A stretch of 64,000 nt of DNA from Metaphire vulgaris (GCA_018105865.1 CM030868.1:10762745-10826744), one strand, 5' to 3'; positions 1 to 12,145 are shown, counted from the stretch's first letter. Notes: generated by a model from the sequence alone, not told the origin. Made by a program: numbers and translations.

Positions 1-6
1 GTCGGC

Positions 7-465
<459 letters not shown>

Positions 466-1030
466 AATCTAATAAAATCTTAAATCTTTAAGAAAGTTTG
501 CATATTCGTCATCATCATTATCATTTTAATACTATTATAATAGTATTGTAATATTGTATAAATGTATAATTATACATGTATTGCACCAGTTCTAATGCAT
601 GTACGATTGATGTCAAATAACGGAACTTCAGATCCATATTCAAATCCATAATTTCTGGAGATCAGACAGCTTGAAATAGTAAGACAATGAGGCAAATTCA
701 CGATGAAAAGGCGCTTCTAACCTAAAACAGAAAGTATCCAGTTCGTTAGAAGATGTAACAGACAGAGCAAACAGATAGAGTTCCAGATCTTTAGATGGAC
801 AGTTGAAAAATTTATAAATTTAATAAAAAGACAAATATTCCCTGCGTATTGTTCATCGATGTAGTAAATGATGTAAGATGGAAAAAAGCGAGAAAACTAG
901 GAGATGTTGAATGCCCGGGCAGATGGTAATAGTAAATTCTCATCTGCCTGCACACAAGTCTTTTCTGTCATTTATGATTTTCCTGGCCAAAGAAGACACC
1001 TCTCTTTACTGTATCAAACAATTTAAAACC
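466..1030. other. AT-rich non-coding stretch
   Basis: No gene, RNA or recognisable repeat was seen here. Reading frames are short and the composition is AT-rich. Confidence 0.5.
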
Positions 1031-1217
1031 CAGTGGTGGCTCTAGGATTTGGCAAGTGGGGGGGGGCGTTGGGGTGGCAACTTCTAATCATGGGGGCCAA
1101 CCATTTGTTGTTTAATGTATGTAGCATTAAGTATAGGGTCCCAACTGGGGGGACCACTGGGGGGCAGACACTCAATAGGGGGCACGGGCTCCCCTGCCCC
1201 CGGTGGAGCCGCCACTG
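1031..1217 (+). mobile_element. hAT-like MITE, family A, copy 1
   Basis: The ends are inverted (CAGTGGTGGCTC at the left, GAGCCGCCACTG at the right) and fit the hAT end pattern YARNG. The flanks tttaaaac and tttaaatc suggest a decayed 8-bp target duplication. Two more copies at 21656 and 27717 share the interior and have perfect 8-bp duplications. No coding capacity. Confidence 0.85.
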
Positions 1218-1794
1218 TTTAAATCTGAATACTAATAAAACTCAGGATGGCACTGCATGCCTTGCTATAGAAATCTCTATTATCTTATTAGCTGTTAATC
1301 TAATTCAGAAGTCAGAATTATTCATGTTCTAATGCTTCACTAAATGCTGAAGAAAGGGTTGCAGCATTTGTAGCATGCGCCTTCGATGGACTGCAGTGTC
1401 TGCGGTCAATATGACCGTCAGATTCACGGCTGCCAGCATATTGGTGCTGCAGCTGACATTGTCAGAATGATTAGCCTCAATTGTCGGTTGATTGATCCCA
1501 CGACGACGAGTTTCTGCCATCCTGTTGGGACTGACTGTTTCGAATACCAAGACAATCCTTCAGAGTATAATGTGTTATGAACTGGACTCATCGACTGTTC
1601 CTTTAGTATAATGTGTTATGTTATGTGTTATAATGTGTCGACTCATCTACTGTTTTTTTTTTGGGCGCAAAGCCATCAACATGCATTCGACTGTCGGGCT
1701 GGTCGACATCAAACCTGTAAAACTATCGATCAAACATCATTACATTTGGCGGAGAAATGTTGCATCGTTCTTCTGAGCAGTGTTTTTTCCTGAC
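1218..1794. other. Non-coding stretch
   Basis: Nothing recognisable apart from a short duplication of ATAATGTGTTATG around 1566-1640. Confidence 0.45.
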
Positions 1795-1971
1795 CAGGGA
1801 TATTTTTACACCCCTATAATACCACCACCCCTCCTAATTTGAGACCGACACCCTCCAAATACCCACCCCCAATTTCAGCTATGGATGACCTTTTTTGCTT
1901 GTCAGACTTTTTGGGCAGGGGCCCCCAAAATATACCGACACCCCCAATTGATAATCCTAAACATAACCCTG
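1795..1971 (+). mobile_element. hAT-like MITE, family D, copy 1
   Basis: Starts CAGGGATATTTTTACACCCC and ends near ATAACCCTG, with flanks ttcctgac and ttccagac (7 of 8 matching). The interior is rich in CACCCCC and holds the shared core TGACCTTTTTTGCTTGTCA at 1887-1904. Other copies are at 12146, 19144, 27059, 32650 and 45776. Confidence 0.85.
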
Positions 1972-2525
1972 TTCCAGACTTCAGGCCTTGGGGGATTGAC
2001 TTGGCTGGATGGAAAGAGACACAGTTCAATGCAAAAATTTGTGCCAGTGCGACATTTTTGAAGGAGGATTTTTTGAGATTTGTTTTGTTTTGGGGGCATC
2101 TACCCCTAACAGGCCTGAATAAAACACTGCTTCTGAGATTTTAATATGATAGATGCGCTTAGAATGCGAGGACAACGGCGACGAGTTTCTCGGATCGGAT
2201 CGTGATCTAGAGAGATTGAGGTCACGTGACCTCGTGGGTGGTTTCCTTCTGCCCGTAAAGCGGCTCCGGAAAATCGGTCGACGCCTGTTATTCTATCCGG
2301 TGCGGTTTATCGGTCGCCTGTTGCGATGGATTTACTGTGAGAGGCGCCTTCGAGCGGTCATGACGTTATGCGGTCGATCTTTAAGCGATGTCTTTCAATG
2401 AAGGAATGGGCGGTTAACAGAAAAGGAATCAGAGGATGCGGAAGATGGAGGAGAAAAGGATGAATGTAGGCCGAACAAGGGAAGGAAACAGAAGACTGGG
2501 AAACTCGCATAAACATTTAAATCCC
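1972..2525. other. Non-coding stretch, GC-richer around 2150-2400
   Basis: A frame open from 2153 to 2401 could encode 82 residues rich in Arg and Leu. I recognise no domain, and no splice context supports it. Treated as non-coding. Confidence 0.35.
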
Positions 2526-2820
2526 CCCTCTCTCTCTAACTCTCTTTGTCTGCCTGTCTCTGTCTCTGTCTCTCTCTCTCTCTGTCTGTCTCTGTCTTTC
2601 TGCATATCTGCCGTCTGCATCTCTTGTGTCCGTCTCTCTGTCTGCCTTCTCTCTGTATCTGTCTATCTGCATCGCTTCTGTCTGTCTTTTCGGTCTGTCT
2701 TCCTAATTGTCTGTCTTCCTGATTGTCTGTCTGTCTGTCTGTCTCTCTCTAACATTCTCTCTCTCTCTGTCTTTAACTTTCTTCAGCTCTCTCTCCTCTC
2801 TATCCCTCTGTCTATCTGTC
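2526..2820. repeat. CT/TCTG-rich microsatellite
   Basis: Mixed TC and TCTG repeats with interruptions. Confidence 0.9.
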
Positions 2821-2821
2821 T

Positions 2822-3061
2822 CAGAGATGTCCATGGGTTTGGTCAACCCATGGGTTGGGTTGGATTGGGTTGGGTCAGACTTTTCCATAATAATGATGGG
2901 TTGGGTTGGGTCAGAAAATAAGTCATGGTTGTACTGTATTACGGTGGGTTGGGTTGGTTTGGGTCAAGTAACACTATTACCGGCATGGGATGGGTTGGTT
3001 TGGAGATTTTGTGGGTTGGGTTGGATTGTGTTCTAAAAAAATGGACCCATGGACAACTCTG
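2822..3061 (+). mobile_element. hAT-like element with TGGGT array, family G, copy 1
   Basis: The left end CAGAGATGTCCATGGG is inverted at the right end (CCCATGGACAACTCTG). Flanks atctgtct and atctgttg match at 6 of 8. The interior is largely repeats of TGGGT. Related copies are at 7818, 28774 and, more decayed, 11461. Confidence 0.8.
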
Positions 3062-3220
3062 ATCTGTTGGTGTCTGTGTGCGTGTCTCTATCTTCCATAT
3101 TGGAAACAGGAAACAGGGGAAAGGGAAGCTCTTCTGGTCAATTATGCTGGCTCAATGATTCCGGAATTTAGACATTCAATTAAAATGTAACTGTTTATTG
3201 AAACAGAAATACTGTTTCCC

Positions 3221-3328
<108 letters not shown>

Positions 3329-3582
3329 TCGTCCATTTTTTCGACTGGGTTTGCATGCCATGAGCCGTGTCACAGTGAGTTAATTAGGCGATAGTAAATT
3401 CCTTTCGGATCAGAATTTTAGGCAATGTCACACTTTAAAGCAGAAACAAACACACGAAACAGTACAATTGTACAACAGTACAGAATACCGTCTCAGCTTT
3501 AACAACTCTACGCTAAGCAGCAAGCAACTCCAGTTGGAATTGAAAATGCTGACCTACGCAGGGGTGCAGTTCGTGGCGAAAA

Positions 3583-3678
3583 AAATGTCCGCAGACAAAA
3601 TGTCCGCAGACAAAATGTCCGCAGACAAAATGTCCGCAGACAAAATGTCCGCAGACAAAATGTCCGCAGACAAAATGT
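3583..3678. repeat. 15-bp tandem repeat
   Basis: About six copies of AAAATGTCCGCAGAC in a row, followed by GTTTAGGGTTAGGG. The unit keeps frame and reads MSADK on the plus strand, but no splice or coding context supports translation. Confidence 0.92.
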
Positions 3679-3888
3679 CACGGTTTAGGGTTAGGGTCAC
3701 ATTTTGTCTGCCGATATTTTGTCCTATAGCACCGTGCAGTTTGCTTCTTGCACATCGATTTAAGGGATAATTCGCACTGGATGCTGTTTCCCGTGATTTC
3801 TGGTTTTGATTGAGGTACTGAGACACCACTCTGTTAGAAGACTCGTCTCTCTCTCTCTCTCTCAAAACCTAGTGACAAAATCGTCAAG

Positions 3889-4155
3889 AGGCCATCCATA
3901 AAGTACGTCGCACTATTTTTTGACAGCATTTGCCCTGCCTCTTGTCACAATCTTTCACAAATCTCGGACCCCCCTTAAATTACGTCACATATCTCTCGGA
4001 CCCCCCGGTACTAAAGCGTCGTCCACCAATTTGAGACGGACACCCCCCAACGCCCCCTCCAATCTCAGCTATGAGATGACCTTTTTTGCTTGTCAGATTT
4101 TTTTGGCAGGGACCCCAAAATATACGACATCCCCCAATTGATAATCCTAGAAATA
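3889..4155. mobile_element. Composite of partial MITEs
   Basis: The left part (CCATAAAGTACGTCGCACT and following) resembles the CCATAAATNACGT elements at 54114 and 61526. The right part, from about 4020, is a family D 3' half with TGACCTTTTTTGCTTGTCA at 4078-4096 and the usual ATAATCCTAGAAATAA end. Confidence 0.65.
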
Positions 4156-4204
4156 ATTCTGGTCAGGGGTAAAGACTGTCAAAAAACAGACTAAATAAAA
4201 GACG

Positions 4205-4250
<46 letters not shown>

Positions 4251-4253
4251 GTC
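4205..4253. repeat. (TCTA)n microsatellite
   Basis: About eleven copies of TCTA, followed by scattered TCTG. Confidence 0.9.
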
Positions 4254-4394
4254 TAATTGTCTGTGTCTATCTGCTTGTCTTTCGGTCTGTCTTTCTGCCT
4301 GAGTGTGTCTTTCTGTCTCTATTTCTGTCTGTCCTTTCGTCTTTTTTGTCTGTCTGTCTGCATGCCCGCGTGCCTGTATATTTTCAACATATTG

Positions 4395-4638
4395 CAGTGG
4401 CGTAGACAAGGGCGGATTTGGGGTTAAAACCCCCTCTTGTTTGTCCGACCAAATTTTTTGTGGCTATATATATATATTTATTTATTTATTTATTTATTTA
4501 TTTATAGTTGTACGCCCTCATATACCTATCTATGTAATAATAGTTGACGACCTTTTCTTTGATTGTCAGATTTTTTGAAATTGGGAATCAGAATCATAAC
4601 CCCACCCCCACTTTCGGGAAATCCTGGCTACGCCACTG
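4395..4638 (+). mobile_element. hAT-like MITE, family B, copy 1
   Basis: Ends CAGTGGCGTAG and CTACGCCACTG are inverted. Flanks acatattg and aaatactg match at 6 of 8. A (TATT)n tract at 4462-4503 has expanded inside it. A variant of the shared core lies at 4546-4569. Confidence 0.85.
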
Positions 4639-4810
4639 AAATACTGTATCTTCCCGACTGCCTGCCTATCTGTCTGTCCGTCCGTTTTCCTCACTCTTTT
4701 TGTTAAGTACTTTTTCCGTCAGAGGCCTCGAAGTTTCCATTTTACTCGAGAGTTTTTGACTTTTTTCTGTTATCTATGACGTGAATATCATTACTGCTTA
4801 TCTCTCGATT

Positions 4811-4850
<40 letters not shown>

Positions 4851-4966
4851 CTAGTGTTTCGTTCTAACGGCTCTTCTCTCCCACTGTCCATCCCTCTGTT
4901 TGTCCTGTTGTCCTGCCTCTTGTATCTTGTCGGTCTGTCTGTCTCTTTGTCTGCCGTATTATCGGG

Positions 4967-5061
<95 letters not shown>

Positions 5062-5586
5062 TCTCTCTGTCTCTCTGTCTCTCTCTCTCTCTGTCTCTCT
5101 GTCTTTCTCTGTCTCTGTCTCTCTCTGTCTCTGTCTCTCTCTGTCTCTGTCTCTCTGTCTCTCTCTCTGTCTTTCTCTGTCTTTCTCTGTCTTTCTCTGT
5201 CTTTCTCTGTCTTTCTCTCTCTCTCTCTGTCTCTGTCTCTCTCTGTCTCTCTCTGTCTCTCTCTCTGTCTCTCTCTCTCTGTCTCTCTGTCTCTCTGTCT
5301 CTGTCTCTGTCTCTGTCTCTCTGTCTTTCTCTGTCTTTCTCTGTCTCTCTCTCTCCCTCTCTCCCTCTGTCTTTCTCTGTCTCTGTCTCTCTCTGTCTCT
5401 GTCTCTGTCTCTGTCTCTGTCTCTCTCTGTCTCTCTCTGTCTTTCTCTGTCTCTGTCTCCCTCTGTCTTTCTCTGTCTCTGTCTCTGTCTCTCTCTCTTC
5501 TCTCTATGTCTTTCTCTGTCTCTCTCTCTCCCTCTGTCTTTCTCTGTCTCTGTCTCTCTCTCTGTCTCTCTCTCTCTCTCTCTATC
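4811..5586. repeat. CT / CTGT / CTTT microsatellite
   Basis: Nearly 800 bases of CT dinucleotides with regular CTGTCT and TTTCTCTG variants, including a pure CT block at about 4969-5047. It lies about 190 bases upstream of the TRPC start codon. Confidence 0.96.
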
Positions 5587-5713
5587 TTTTTCTCTCCTCC
5601 ATTCCGTCTATCGATTTAACCTTGCTCTTCTTTCATGGAGGTTATTTCCCGTGTATACATATTATTATCTCCCATCATCCGCAGTGTTTGCCTCTTCTTC
5701 TCCGTCTAGGGCG

Positions 5714-5728
5714 ATGTCGGATCTCTGA
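5714..5728 (+). promoter_or_regulatory. Possible 4-codon upstream ORF
   Basis: ATGTCGGATCTCTGA lies 64 bases upstream of the TRPC start, in another frame, and would be read first if the 5' leader extends this far. Whether it is transcribed is unknown. Confidence 0.3.
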
Positions 5729-5777
5729 CGACTGCGCTGGCTTCCGCATCGCCGCCGCCGCCGCCGTCGCCGGGGCG

Positions 5778-6005
5778 ATGAATCCGTTGTGCCAGAAGTA
5801 CGTCCAGTTCGAGGTCGGGTTCGACCATCGAACGATGAACCAGTCTCGCTCCGCCGTCGATCTCACCGGTGAGGCCAGCGGCGAGAGGACCGGAGCAGGA
5901 CTCGTAAGGAAAGACACGGAACTGAATGACGACGAGAGACAGTATCTGATGTCGGTCGAACGAGGAGACATTCCGTCTGTATTGCAACTATTACAAGCGA
6001 CAAAG
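5778..6005 (+). CDS. TRPC channel, coding exon 1 (N-terminus)
   Basis: This exon encodes residues 1-76 of a canonical TRP (TRPC) calcium-permeable cation channel. The start ATG at 5778 has G at -3 and is the first in-frame Met before the conserved stretch. The end of the exon (DDERQYLMSVERGD, about residues 51-64) matches the segment leading into the ankyrin repeats of TRPC4/5-type channels. The donor is AAAG|GTATCT and the exon ends in phase 0. The upstream reading frame stays open only because the CT repeat has no stop codons. The leader and promoter were not identified. Confidence 0.88.
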
Positions 6006-6049
6006 GTATCTGTATGTAACTGAAACAATGCTAGACAATCCCTATACAT

Positions 6050-6613
6050 CAGGGATGTGACCAAGATAGTAAGTGGCAAGACCGAGACCAAGACCAAGAC
6101 ACTAACCCTCAAGACCAAGACCAAGACATTAGGTATCAAGACCAAGACCAAGACCAAGACACTAGAGCTCAAGACCAAGACCAAGACCAAGACACTAGGT
6201 CTCAAGACCAAGACCAAGACCAAAACCAAGACCAAGACAGTAATTTTAAACATCAAGAAAACAGACAAAACATGATTCACAAATTTTTTATCAACATCAG
6301 TAATAAAATTACGAAATTTTGGATGCTCATCTAAACTGACTGGCAGACTGCACCCGACAATTAAATTTTTACAATTGAATTTGTGAGCATTCTTTGTTGT
6401 GGATGATTTGTGGCGGATATGTTTCATCTTCTTTCTGACAAAAACAGCGGAAAAACCCACTGTCTCGGTCTTGAATCTCAAGACCAAGACAGTAATGACG
6501 AGACCAAGACCAAGACCGAGACACTGGCCAGCAAGACCAAGACCAAGACCAAGACCAAGACATTAAAAATACTGTCTCGAGACGAGACAGTGTCTCGAGA
6601 CGTCACATCACTG
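6050..6613 (+). mobile_element. hAT-like element with GACCAA array, family P
   Basis: Left end CAGGGATGTGAC pairs with right end GTCACATCACTG. Flanks ctatacat and tcctacat share their last five bases. Much of the interior is two blocks (6064-6245 and 6478-6562) of GACCAA hexamers in the same orientation. The right end also contains GAGACGAGACAGTGTCTCGA palindromes. It sits just upstream of a LINE fragment. Confidence 0.8.
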
Positions 6614-6615
6614 TC

Positions 6616-7045
6616 CTACATTGGCTTCCTATCAAACGCCGAATTAATTATAAAATCTGTCTTTTAGTATATAAAACCATGCTATATAACGAACCCAATT
6701 AACTTAAGTTGCGACTTATCCATCGACCTACTAATCATTCCGCTAAGGTATTCGGCAGGACTTTACTTTGCTTTTTCTCATTCTCGCACAGTCATTGGCA
6801 CTAGTTGTTTCTCAGCGTGTGTTGCCCAAGGCTATGGAATTCATTACCAGTATCACTTCGTATATATACTAACACTTTATCATCTCTCAGATCCGGTCTT
6901 AAAACATACCTGTTTGATTTGGCTTATCCCCCTTTGGATTGCTCTCCCGCCGTTTCGGACTGATCTTCTGGCTTGACCTGGCTCTAATACTATTTGGATT
7001 TGGTGCGCCATCGGCTGATGCCCTGGGCATTATGACAGTGGCGCT
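6616..7045 (+). mobile_element. L2/CR1-type LINE, 3' end of reverse transcriptase ORF
   Basis: Translation shows LHWLPIKRRINYKICLLVYK at the start and RLWNSLPVSLR and LKTYLFDLAY further on, which is the typical C-terminus of L2/CR1-clade LINE polyproteins. In-frame stops and shifts show it is dead. It ends with TGGCGCTATAGAAG and a short TTGATTGA tail. Confidence 0.85.
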
Positions 7046-7096
7046 ATAGAAGTTGATTGATTGACTGAATGACTCTAAACCTTATTATTATTAGGG

Positions 7097-7400
<304 letters not shown>

Positions 7401-7414
7401 GTGAATTTCAACAG

Positions 7415-7639
7415 AGCGACTGTAGACTAAATCTGAACCGTAACTGCGTCGATCCTTTCGGAAGAACGGCGTTGATGATCGCCATCGAAAACGACAACAT
7501 CGACATGATGACGGTGCTGCTGCGGGCAGGCGTCGCCCTCGGGGACGCCCTGCTGCACGCCATCAACGAAGACAACGTCGAGGCGACACAGCTGCTTCTC
7601 GCCCAAGAACAGACAGCACAGACGCAGAATTTCATATCG
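7415..7639 (+). CDS. TRPC channel, coding exon 2 (ankyrin repeats)
   Basis: Encodes residues 77-151. CVDPFGRTAL, IAIENDNIDMMTVLL and GDALLHAINEDNVEATQLLL are close matches to the first ankyrin repeats of TRPC4/5 and insect TRP-gamma proteins. Acceptor TTTCAACAG and donor TCG|GTCAGT; phases 0 and 0. The intron just upstream ends in an ATT array in place of a long pyrimidine tract. Confidence 0.95.
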
Positions 7640-7817
7640 GTCAGTTCACGTCAGGGTTTAATCAAGGCCGTTTCCGGGGAAGGAATTGCCCTTCCTCCGG
7701 AAATTTGAAATTCCTCCCCGGGACATTTTTGCATACTACATAGTGAATGTCTGGACGAAATCGTTGACTGAACTCGGTTGGACATTCCACACTCACTCCA
7801 CATGTCGCAGGGCAGAC

Positions 7818-8038
7818 CAGAGATGTCCATGGGTTGGGCCGGGTTGGATTGGGTTGGGTCAGACTTTTCCATATTAATGGTGGGTTGGGTCAGAAAATAA
7901 GTCATGGTTTAAGAAACTATAATGTATTACAGTGTTTTAGGTTGGGCCAAGTAAACCTATGGTTGGGTTGGGTTGGGTTGGATATTTGATGGGTTGGGTT
8001 GGATTGGGTTCTAGAACATGGACCCATGGACATCTCTG
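7818..8038 (+). mobile_element. hAT-like element with TGGGT array, family G, copy 2
   Basis: Perfect inverted ends CAGAGATGTCCATGGG and CCCATGGACATCTCTG. The interior is TGGGT repeats around a unique core. No clear target duplication. Located in TRPC intron 2. Confidence 0.8.
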
Positions 8039-8361
8039 ATACTATCATTCTTTTCAACGTTTAATAAGCAAATTGATCCAAATGTCTTCAATGTGTAATT
8101 GATGTGCTATGAACAATCCTATTTTTACAGTAAATTTTATCGGAAATTTCGCTGAAAATGTTTTATTTCAGACGTATGATACGTCAGCAGCTAATAAGGT
8201 AAACCATCCATATTGAAATCTTTAAAGCGTAATTTCTATTAAATTTCTTCTCTTATTTACAGTAGTGAATTATATTTTGGATTTCTATCTACTCGCATAA
8301 TAGACTAATGTGACTATATTACTAATATACTGATAAGTGGGGCACAACGTATAGGCCTATA

Positions 8362-8436
8362 CAGTGTGGCGCAAAAATACCGGACTATATTAAATGCCAA
8401 ACCTAATGTGACTAGTCCGGTTTTTGCGCCACCCTG
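8362..8436 (+). mobile_element. 75-bp Tc1/mariner-like MITE, copy 1
   Basis: A near-palindrome with ends CAGTGTGGCGCAAAAA and TTTTTGCGCCACCCTG, flanked by TA on both sides. A second 75-bp copy at 34509 is almost identical. The TA duplication and ends resemble mariner-type elements, but the superfamily is inferred. Confidence 0.8.
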
Positions 8437-9032
8437 TATATACTCGTCGCAACGTTTATAATATCTAAAAACTATAGCTGGTTCCACGTTAAAACTATGC
8501 GGTTAAGGCAGTTACTGCGTTACTACTTTCGAAAACGCAATAATCAGTAATATTCGCGAGAGTTTACATACTGGTTGAATGCGATTAATGTTGAACGAAT
8601 CCTCTGTTAATTGTTTTAGGACAAAGTCGCCAAAATAACAGCAAAATGGAGAAAATTGACAATGAAACTGGAACTAAGTTCGTCCAACAGTGACCTTAAG
8701 AGTGCACAATCTCAGGTTGGTATCTTCTGAACAGTTTTCAACAATATATGATGTAATCACAGAGTGACACCTCCACATAACTAATACAGATGTATCATTT
8801 TTATGAACTTCCATAGCGCCATTTAAGTAATATTATATTTGTCATCAGTCGATTGTCGCATTGAATTTGAATCGTAATCTCCAATTGTCAAAAGTTAGAC
8901 ACTAAATATAGACTGCGGAATGAAATATACTGTAGACGCAGTGAGTACAGTAGCTGAACGAGGCATTTATGACATTGCATTTTTGTTACTTATAGTTGCT
9001 AAGACAAGAAGACAAAGAAGGAGACTACAGGA
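8437..9032. other. TRPC intron 2, no recognised feature
   Basis: AT-rich intron sequence. No exon, RNA or repeat could be supported. Confidence 0.45.
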
Positions 9033-9877
9033 TAGGGATGTGCGGGTATACCTAGGAACAAACCTACAAGTACCCGCGGGTACGGGTAGGGTAGGGTACA
9101 ACGGGTACGGGTAGGGTACACAGCGCTACGGGTACGGGTATAGGCTAAGATACCCGTTTTACCCGAAAATTACTATAGCAAATTAGCAATGCAGTAATAG
9201 AAAATAATATTGAGTAAAGTGTATTAGTATAACTTGTATGAAGTTTGTCAGACAGCATGCATTTTACTTACTGAAAACATAAAGGAAATACAGATGACGT
9301 AATCTGACATCATCAGTAATAAATCTATAATGGCGTCCTCTGACTCCTCCAAGGACTCTTTGACCGAGAAAGTTCTTCTGGTAAAGTTTTGTGGTTTAAC
9401 TTGAGCTCTAATGCCTGCTCATAGATAAATGATATCTACTAAATATTTTAAACAAGCCCATTCATGTCGGCTTAGGCTAGCTGACTGATTATCCTGATTC
9501 CTAAGTACTAGATCTGTCCTAATCTAAACATGCGTGCTATTTACAATGAATAGTTATCCCAATTTCGTAGCCCCTATTTCACTGTTGCCTCTCTATAGTC
9601 TCTAGGAACGGATACGGGTTCACGGGTCCATGTACAGGTCCTTGTAGTACTTGTACCCGTAAACGCACCCGCGGGTACGGGTCCAAAATTCCAAATCCAA
9701 AAACTCCAAATTCCAACCAAAGTCGGTTACGGGTACGGGTACGGGTACGGGTACACAGCTTACGGGTACGGGTCGGGTAGGGTATAGCGCTAGCGGGTAC
9801 GGGTAGGGTAGGGTAAAAAAGATGTTTTTCCACGGGTACGGGTAGGGTATGCATTTTGCTGTACCCGCACATCTCTA
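9033..9877 (+). mobile_element. hAT-like element with GGGTAC arrays, family Q
   Basis: Ends TAGGGATGTGCGGGTA and TACCCGCACATCTCTA are inverted, and ctacagga is duplicated perfectly at 9025-9032 and 9878-9885. Blocks of GGGTAC/GGGTA repeats lie near both ends (9076-9160 and 9655-9870), with unique AT-rich DNA between. No transposase reading frame was seen. Confidence 0.88.
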
Positions 9878-9954
9878 CTACAGGAACAAACCTACAAGAA
9901 GACAAGAGGGCAAAGAATGAAATTACACAGCAAGACCATAATGTGAAAGAATGG

Positions 9955-10015
9955 CCGGGTGGAATATAGAAGTTCTCACACAGGACAGATCCTACTAAAC
10001 TAATCTAAGCCTTGC
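9955..10015 (+). mobile_element. SINE 3' end
   Basis: TTCTCACACAGGACAGATCC through CTAAGCCTTGCTATTATTA matches the 3' part of SINE copies at 28256 and 45478 and runs straight into a trinucleotide array. Confidence 0.55.
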
Positions 10016-10300
10016 TATTATTATTATTATTATTATTATTATTAGTAGTAGTAGTAGTAGTAGTAGCAGCAGTAGTAGCAGTAGCAGCAGCAGCAGTAGC
10101 AGTAATAATAGCAGTAGCAGTAGTAATAGCAGCAGCAGCACCAGTAGTAGTAGCAGTAGCAGCAGCAGGCCCAGCAGCAGCAGCAGCAGCAGTAGTAGCA
10201 GCAGCAGTAGTAGTAGCAGCAGTAGTAGTAGCAGCAGCAGATTATTATTAGCAGCAGTAGTAATAGTAGCAGTAGCAGTAGTAGCAGTAGTAGTAGTAGC

Positions 10301-10370
<70 letters not shown>
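10016..10370. repeat. (ATT)n(AGT)n/(AGC)n compound microsatellite
   Basis: ATT triplets followed by mixed AGT and AGC triplets and a final pure AGT block. It ends about 90 bases before TRPC exon 3. Confidence 0.96.
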
Positions 10371-10460
10371 ATTGTTCGCGTGCCATGTTGAACAGCAAGC
10401 CTCGTCTACCTGGGTTTCAGTGACGACGAGTTCCCTTTGAATCGATCGCCGTTGTTTCAG

Positions 10461-10820
10461 GAATCGTTGAAGCCCGCCCAGTCGATCACTCACCTGTCCT
10501 TCCAACCGGTCTCCAGCTCCTTCTCTCCGGACATAACGCCGGTCATCATGGCCGCCCACCGCGACAACTACGAGATCCTCAAGATCCTCTTGGACCGCGG
10601 AGACAAGATCCCGAAGCCGCACGACGTCCGCTGCAGCTGCTCCGACTGCGTGACGAAGTCGAGCGAGGACAGCCTCAACCACTCCCGGTCGAGGATCAAC
10701 GCCTATCGGGCCCTGGCCAGTCCGTCGCTGATAGCGCTGTCGAGCAAGGATCCGGTCCTGACGGCCTTCGAGCTCAGCTGGGAGCTGAGGATACTCAGCA
10801 AACTCGAAAACGAACTGAAG
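10461..10820 (+). CDS. TRPC channel, coding exon 3 (ankyrin, zinc motif, TRP_2)
   Basis: Encodes residues 152-271, the longest exon that is not terminal. [21 protein letters not shown] is ankyrin repeat sequence. [11 protein letters not shown] places H205, C209, C211 and C214 in the HX3CXCX2C pattern known to bind zinc in TRPC4/5. [19 protein letters not shown] is the most conserved TRPC linker. Acceptor TTGTTTCAG, donor AAG|GTAGGA, both phase 0. Confidence 0.96.
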
Positions 10821-11460
10821 GTAGGACGACGACGACTCATGTGTTTATTTAACACTGAACACTGAAACAGTTTATTTCTATCTCAAACACAAACACAAAA
10901 ATGAACATGAACATGGAAAAACACAAATATAACATATTCTATATTCAGTAAATCATAAACAGCAGGATTCACTGAAAGTATTAGGCATACATGTATAAGT
11001 GACAATTTTCAGATAATTTTATAACATTCACTGAAAACATTCTTTTATCAGATATCTTCGCAATAAAATTTAAAAAATAACATAAAGAGTAAACTTTCTT
11101 AACTATTTATACTATAATAATTATTATACCATCAAGGTCCATCCATATAGTACGTACTCACTGAGGGGAGAGAGGTGTGGATTTTGGATATTTTTCCTAT
11201 GTAGGCTATGTGCAACGGGGTGAGGGGGATTGAAAAGATGCATTTTTGCGTAAGTACTATAGTAACTAGGCCTATATGGATGAACCCCCAGCCGGATTTC
11301 AATATCTGACCGTGTGGATTGTAGACAACTACAGTACGAACTTCGTTATAATGTTAGTGCGTTATATTCTTCTAGGTACGTTATATCTAATACCATCCAA
11401 TACGGTAGCACATCACACGGGACCGCATTGCGGTACTTTATACCCGAACATACGTTGTAA
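10821..11460. other. TRPC intron 3, little recognised
   Basis: AT-rich. A partial CCATAAATNACGT-type element may be present near 11135-11240. Bases 11325-11460 resemble a decayed copy of the pogo-like element at 38529 (CAGTACGAACTTCGTTATAA). Confidence 0.4.
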
Positions 11461-11741
11461 CAGACATGGACTTGGATTGGGTACACTCATTGATTGGATT
11501 GGGTCGGGTCGAAATGTCCATTTTATGGGGGGGGGTGGTTGGGTAGGCCGCAAAACCTATTTTATTGATTAATTTTCTACGGCCAATACCTGGATTAAGA
11601 AATTGTAACGGTGGGTTGGGTTGGGTTCGGTTGGGTTGAGCCGAGTGAGCCTATTGCTCTCGTGGGTTTGGTTGGGACTGAGTAATGATGGATTGGACAG
11701 GACAGGGTTGAGTTTTTAAAAATGGACACATGTCCATGTTT
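11461..11741 (+). mobile_element. hAT-like element with TGGGT array, family G, decayed copy 4
   Basis: CAGACATGGACTTGG at the left and ACATGTCCATGTTTG at the right are inverted. Flanks cgttgtaa and agttataa match at 6 of 8. TGGGT repeats are interrupted. Confidence 0.65.
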
Positions 11742-11751
11742 GAGTTATAAC

Positions 11752-12036
11752 CAGCGATATTTTATACCCCCCTAATACCTCCCCCCCATCTGAGGGCAAC
11801 GCCCCTAAGTATGATGCAGCTAAAATGCTATCGCTCGCCACGCTCGCCATAAGGGGAGAGAGGGGGACCCGGTTATTTCTAGGATTATCAATTTGGGGGG
11901 CGCCCATAAATTCCGTGGGTCCAATGCCAAAAAGTCTGACAAGCAAAAAAAGTCATCCCATAGCTGAGATTGTGTCGGTCTCAAAATGAGGGTGAGGGTG
12001 TTAGGGAAGTGTAAAATATCTCTGAGGGGACCCCTA

Positions 12037-12080
<44 letters not shown>
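11752..12080. mobile_element. Family D MITE pieces with (AT)n expansion
   Basis: CAGCGATATTTTATACCCCC at the left is a family D end. From about 11866 a reversed family D end (GTTATTTCTAGGATTATCAA) begins. The shared core is present in reverse at 11937-11955. A (TA)n tract fills 12040-12080. Confidence 0.6.
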
Positions 12081-12082
<2 letters not shown>

Positions 12083-12145
12083 ACATGCCCCAAATTGATA
12101 ATTCTATAACTGATTCCGAATAAGGAAATCCTGCTGTAGGCCTAC

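Noticed and set aside
2153..2401. 82-residue Arg/Leu-rich open frame
   Set aside because: No recognisable domain, splice context or codon bias like the two real genes.
3583..3678. MSADK repeat peptide
   Set aside because: A 15-bp tandem repeat is open in several frames on both strands and there is no gene context.
3686..3700. Telomere-like GTTTAGGGTTAGGG
   Set aside because: Only two TTAGGG-like units; too short to call an interstitial telomere.
4809..5777. Long open frame upstream of the TRPC start encoding Ser/Leu repeats
   Set aside because: CT repeats contain no stop codons in any frame; the frame is open by composition only.
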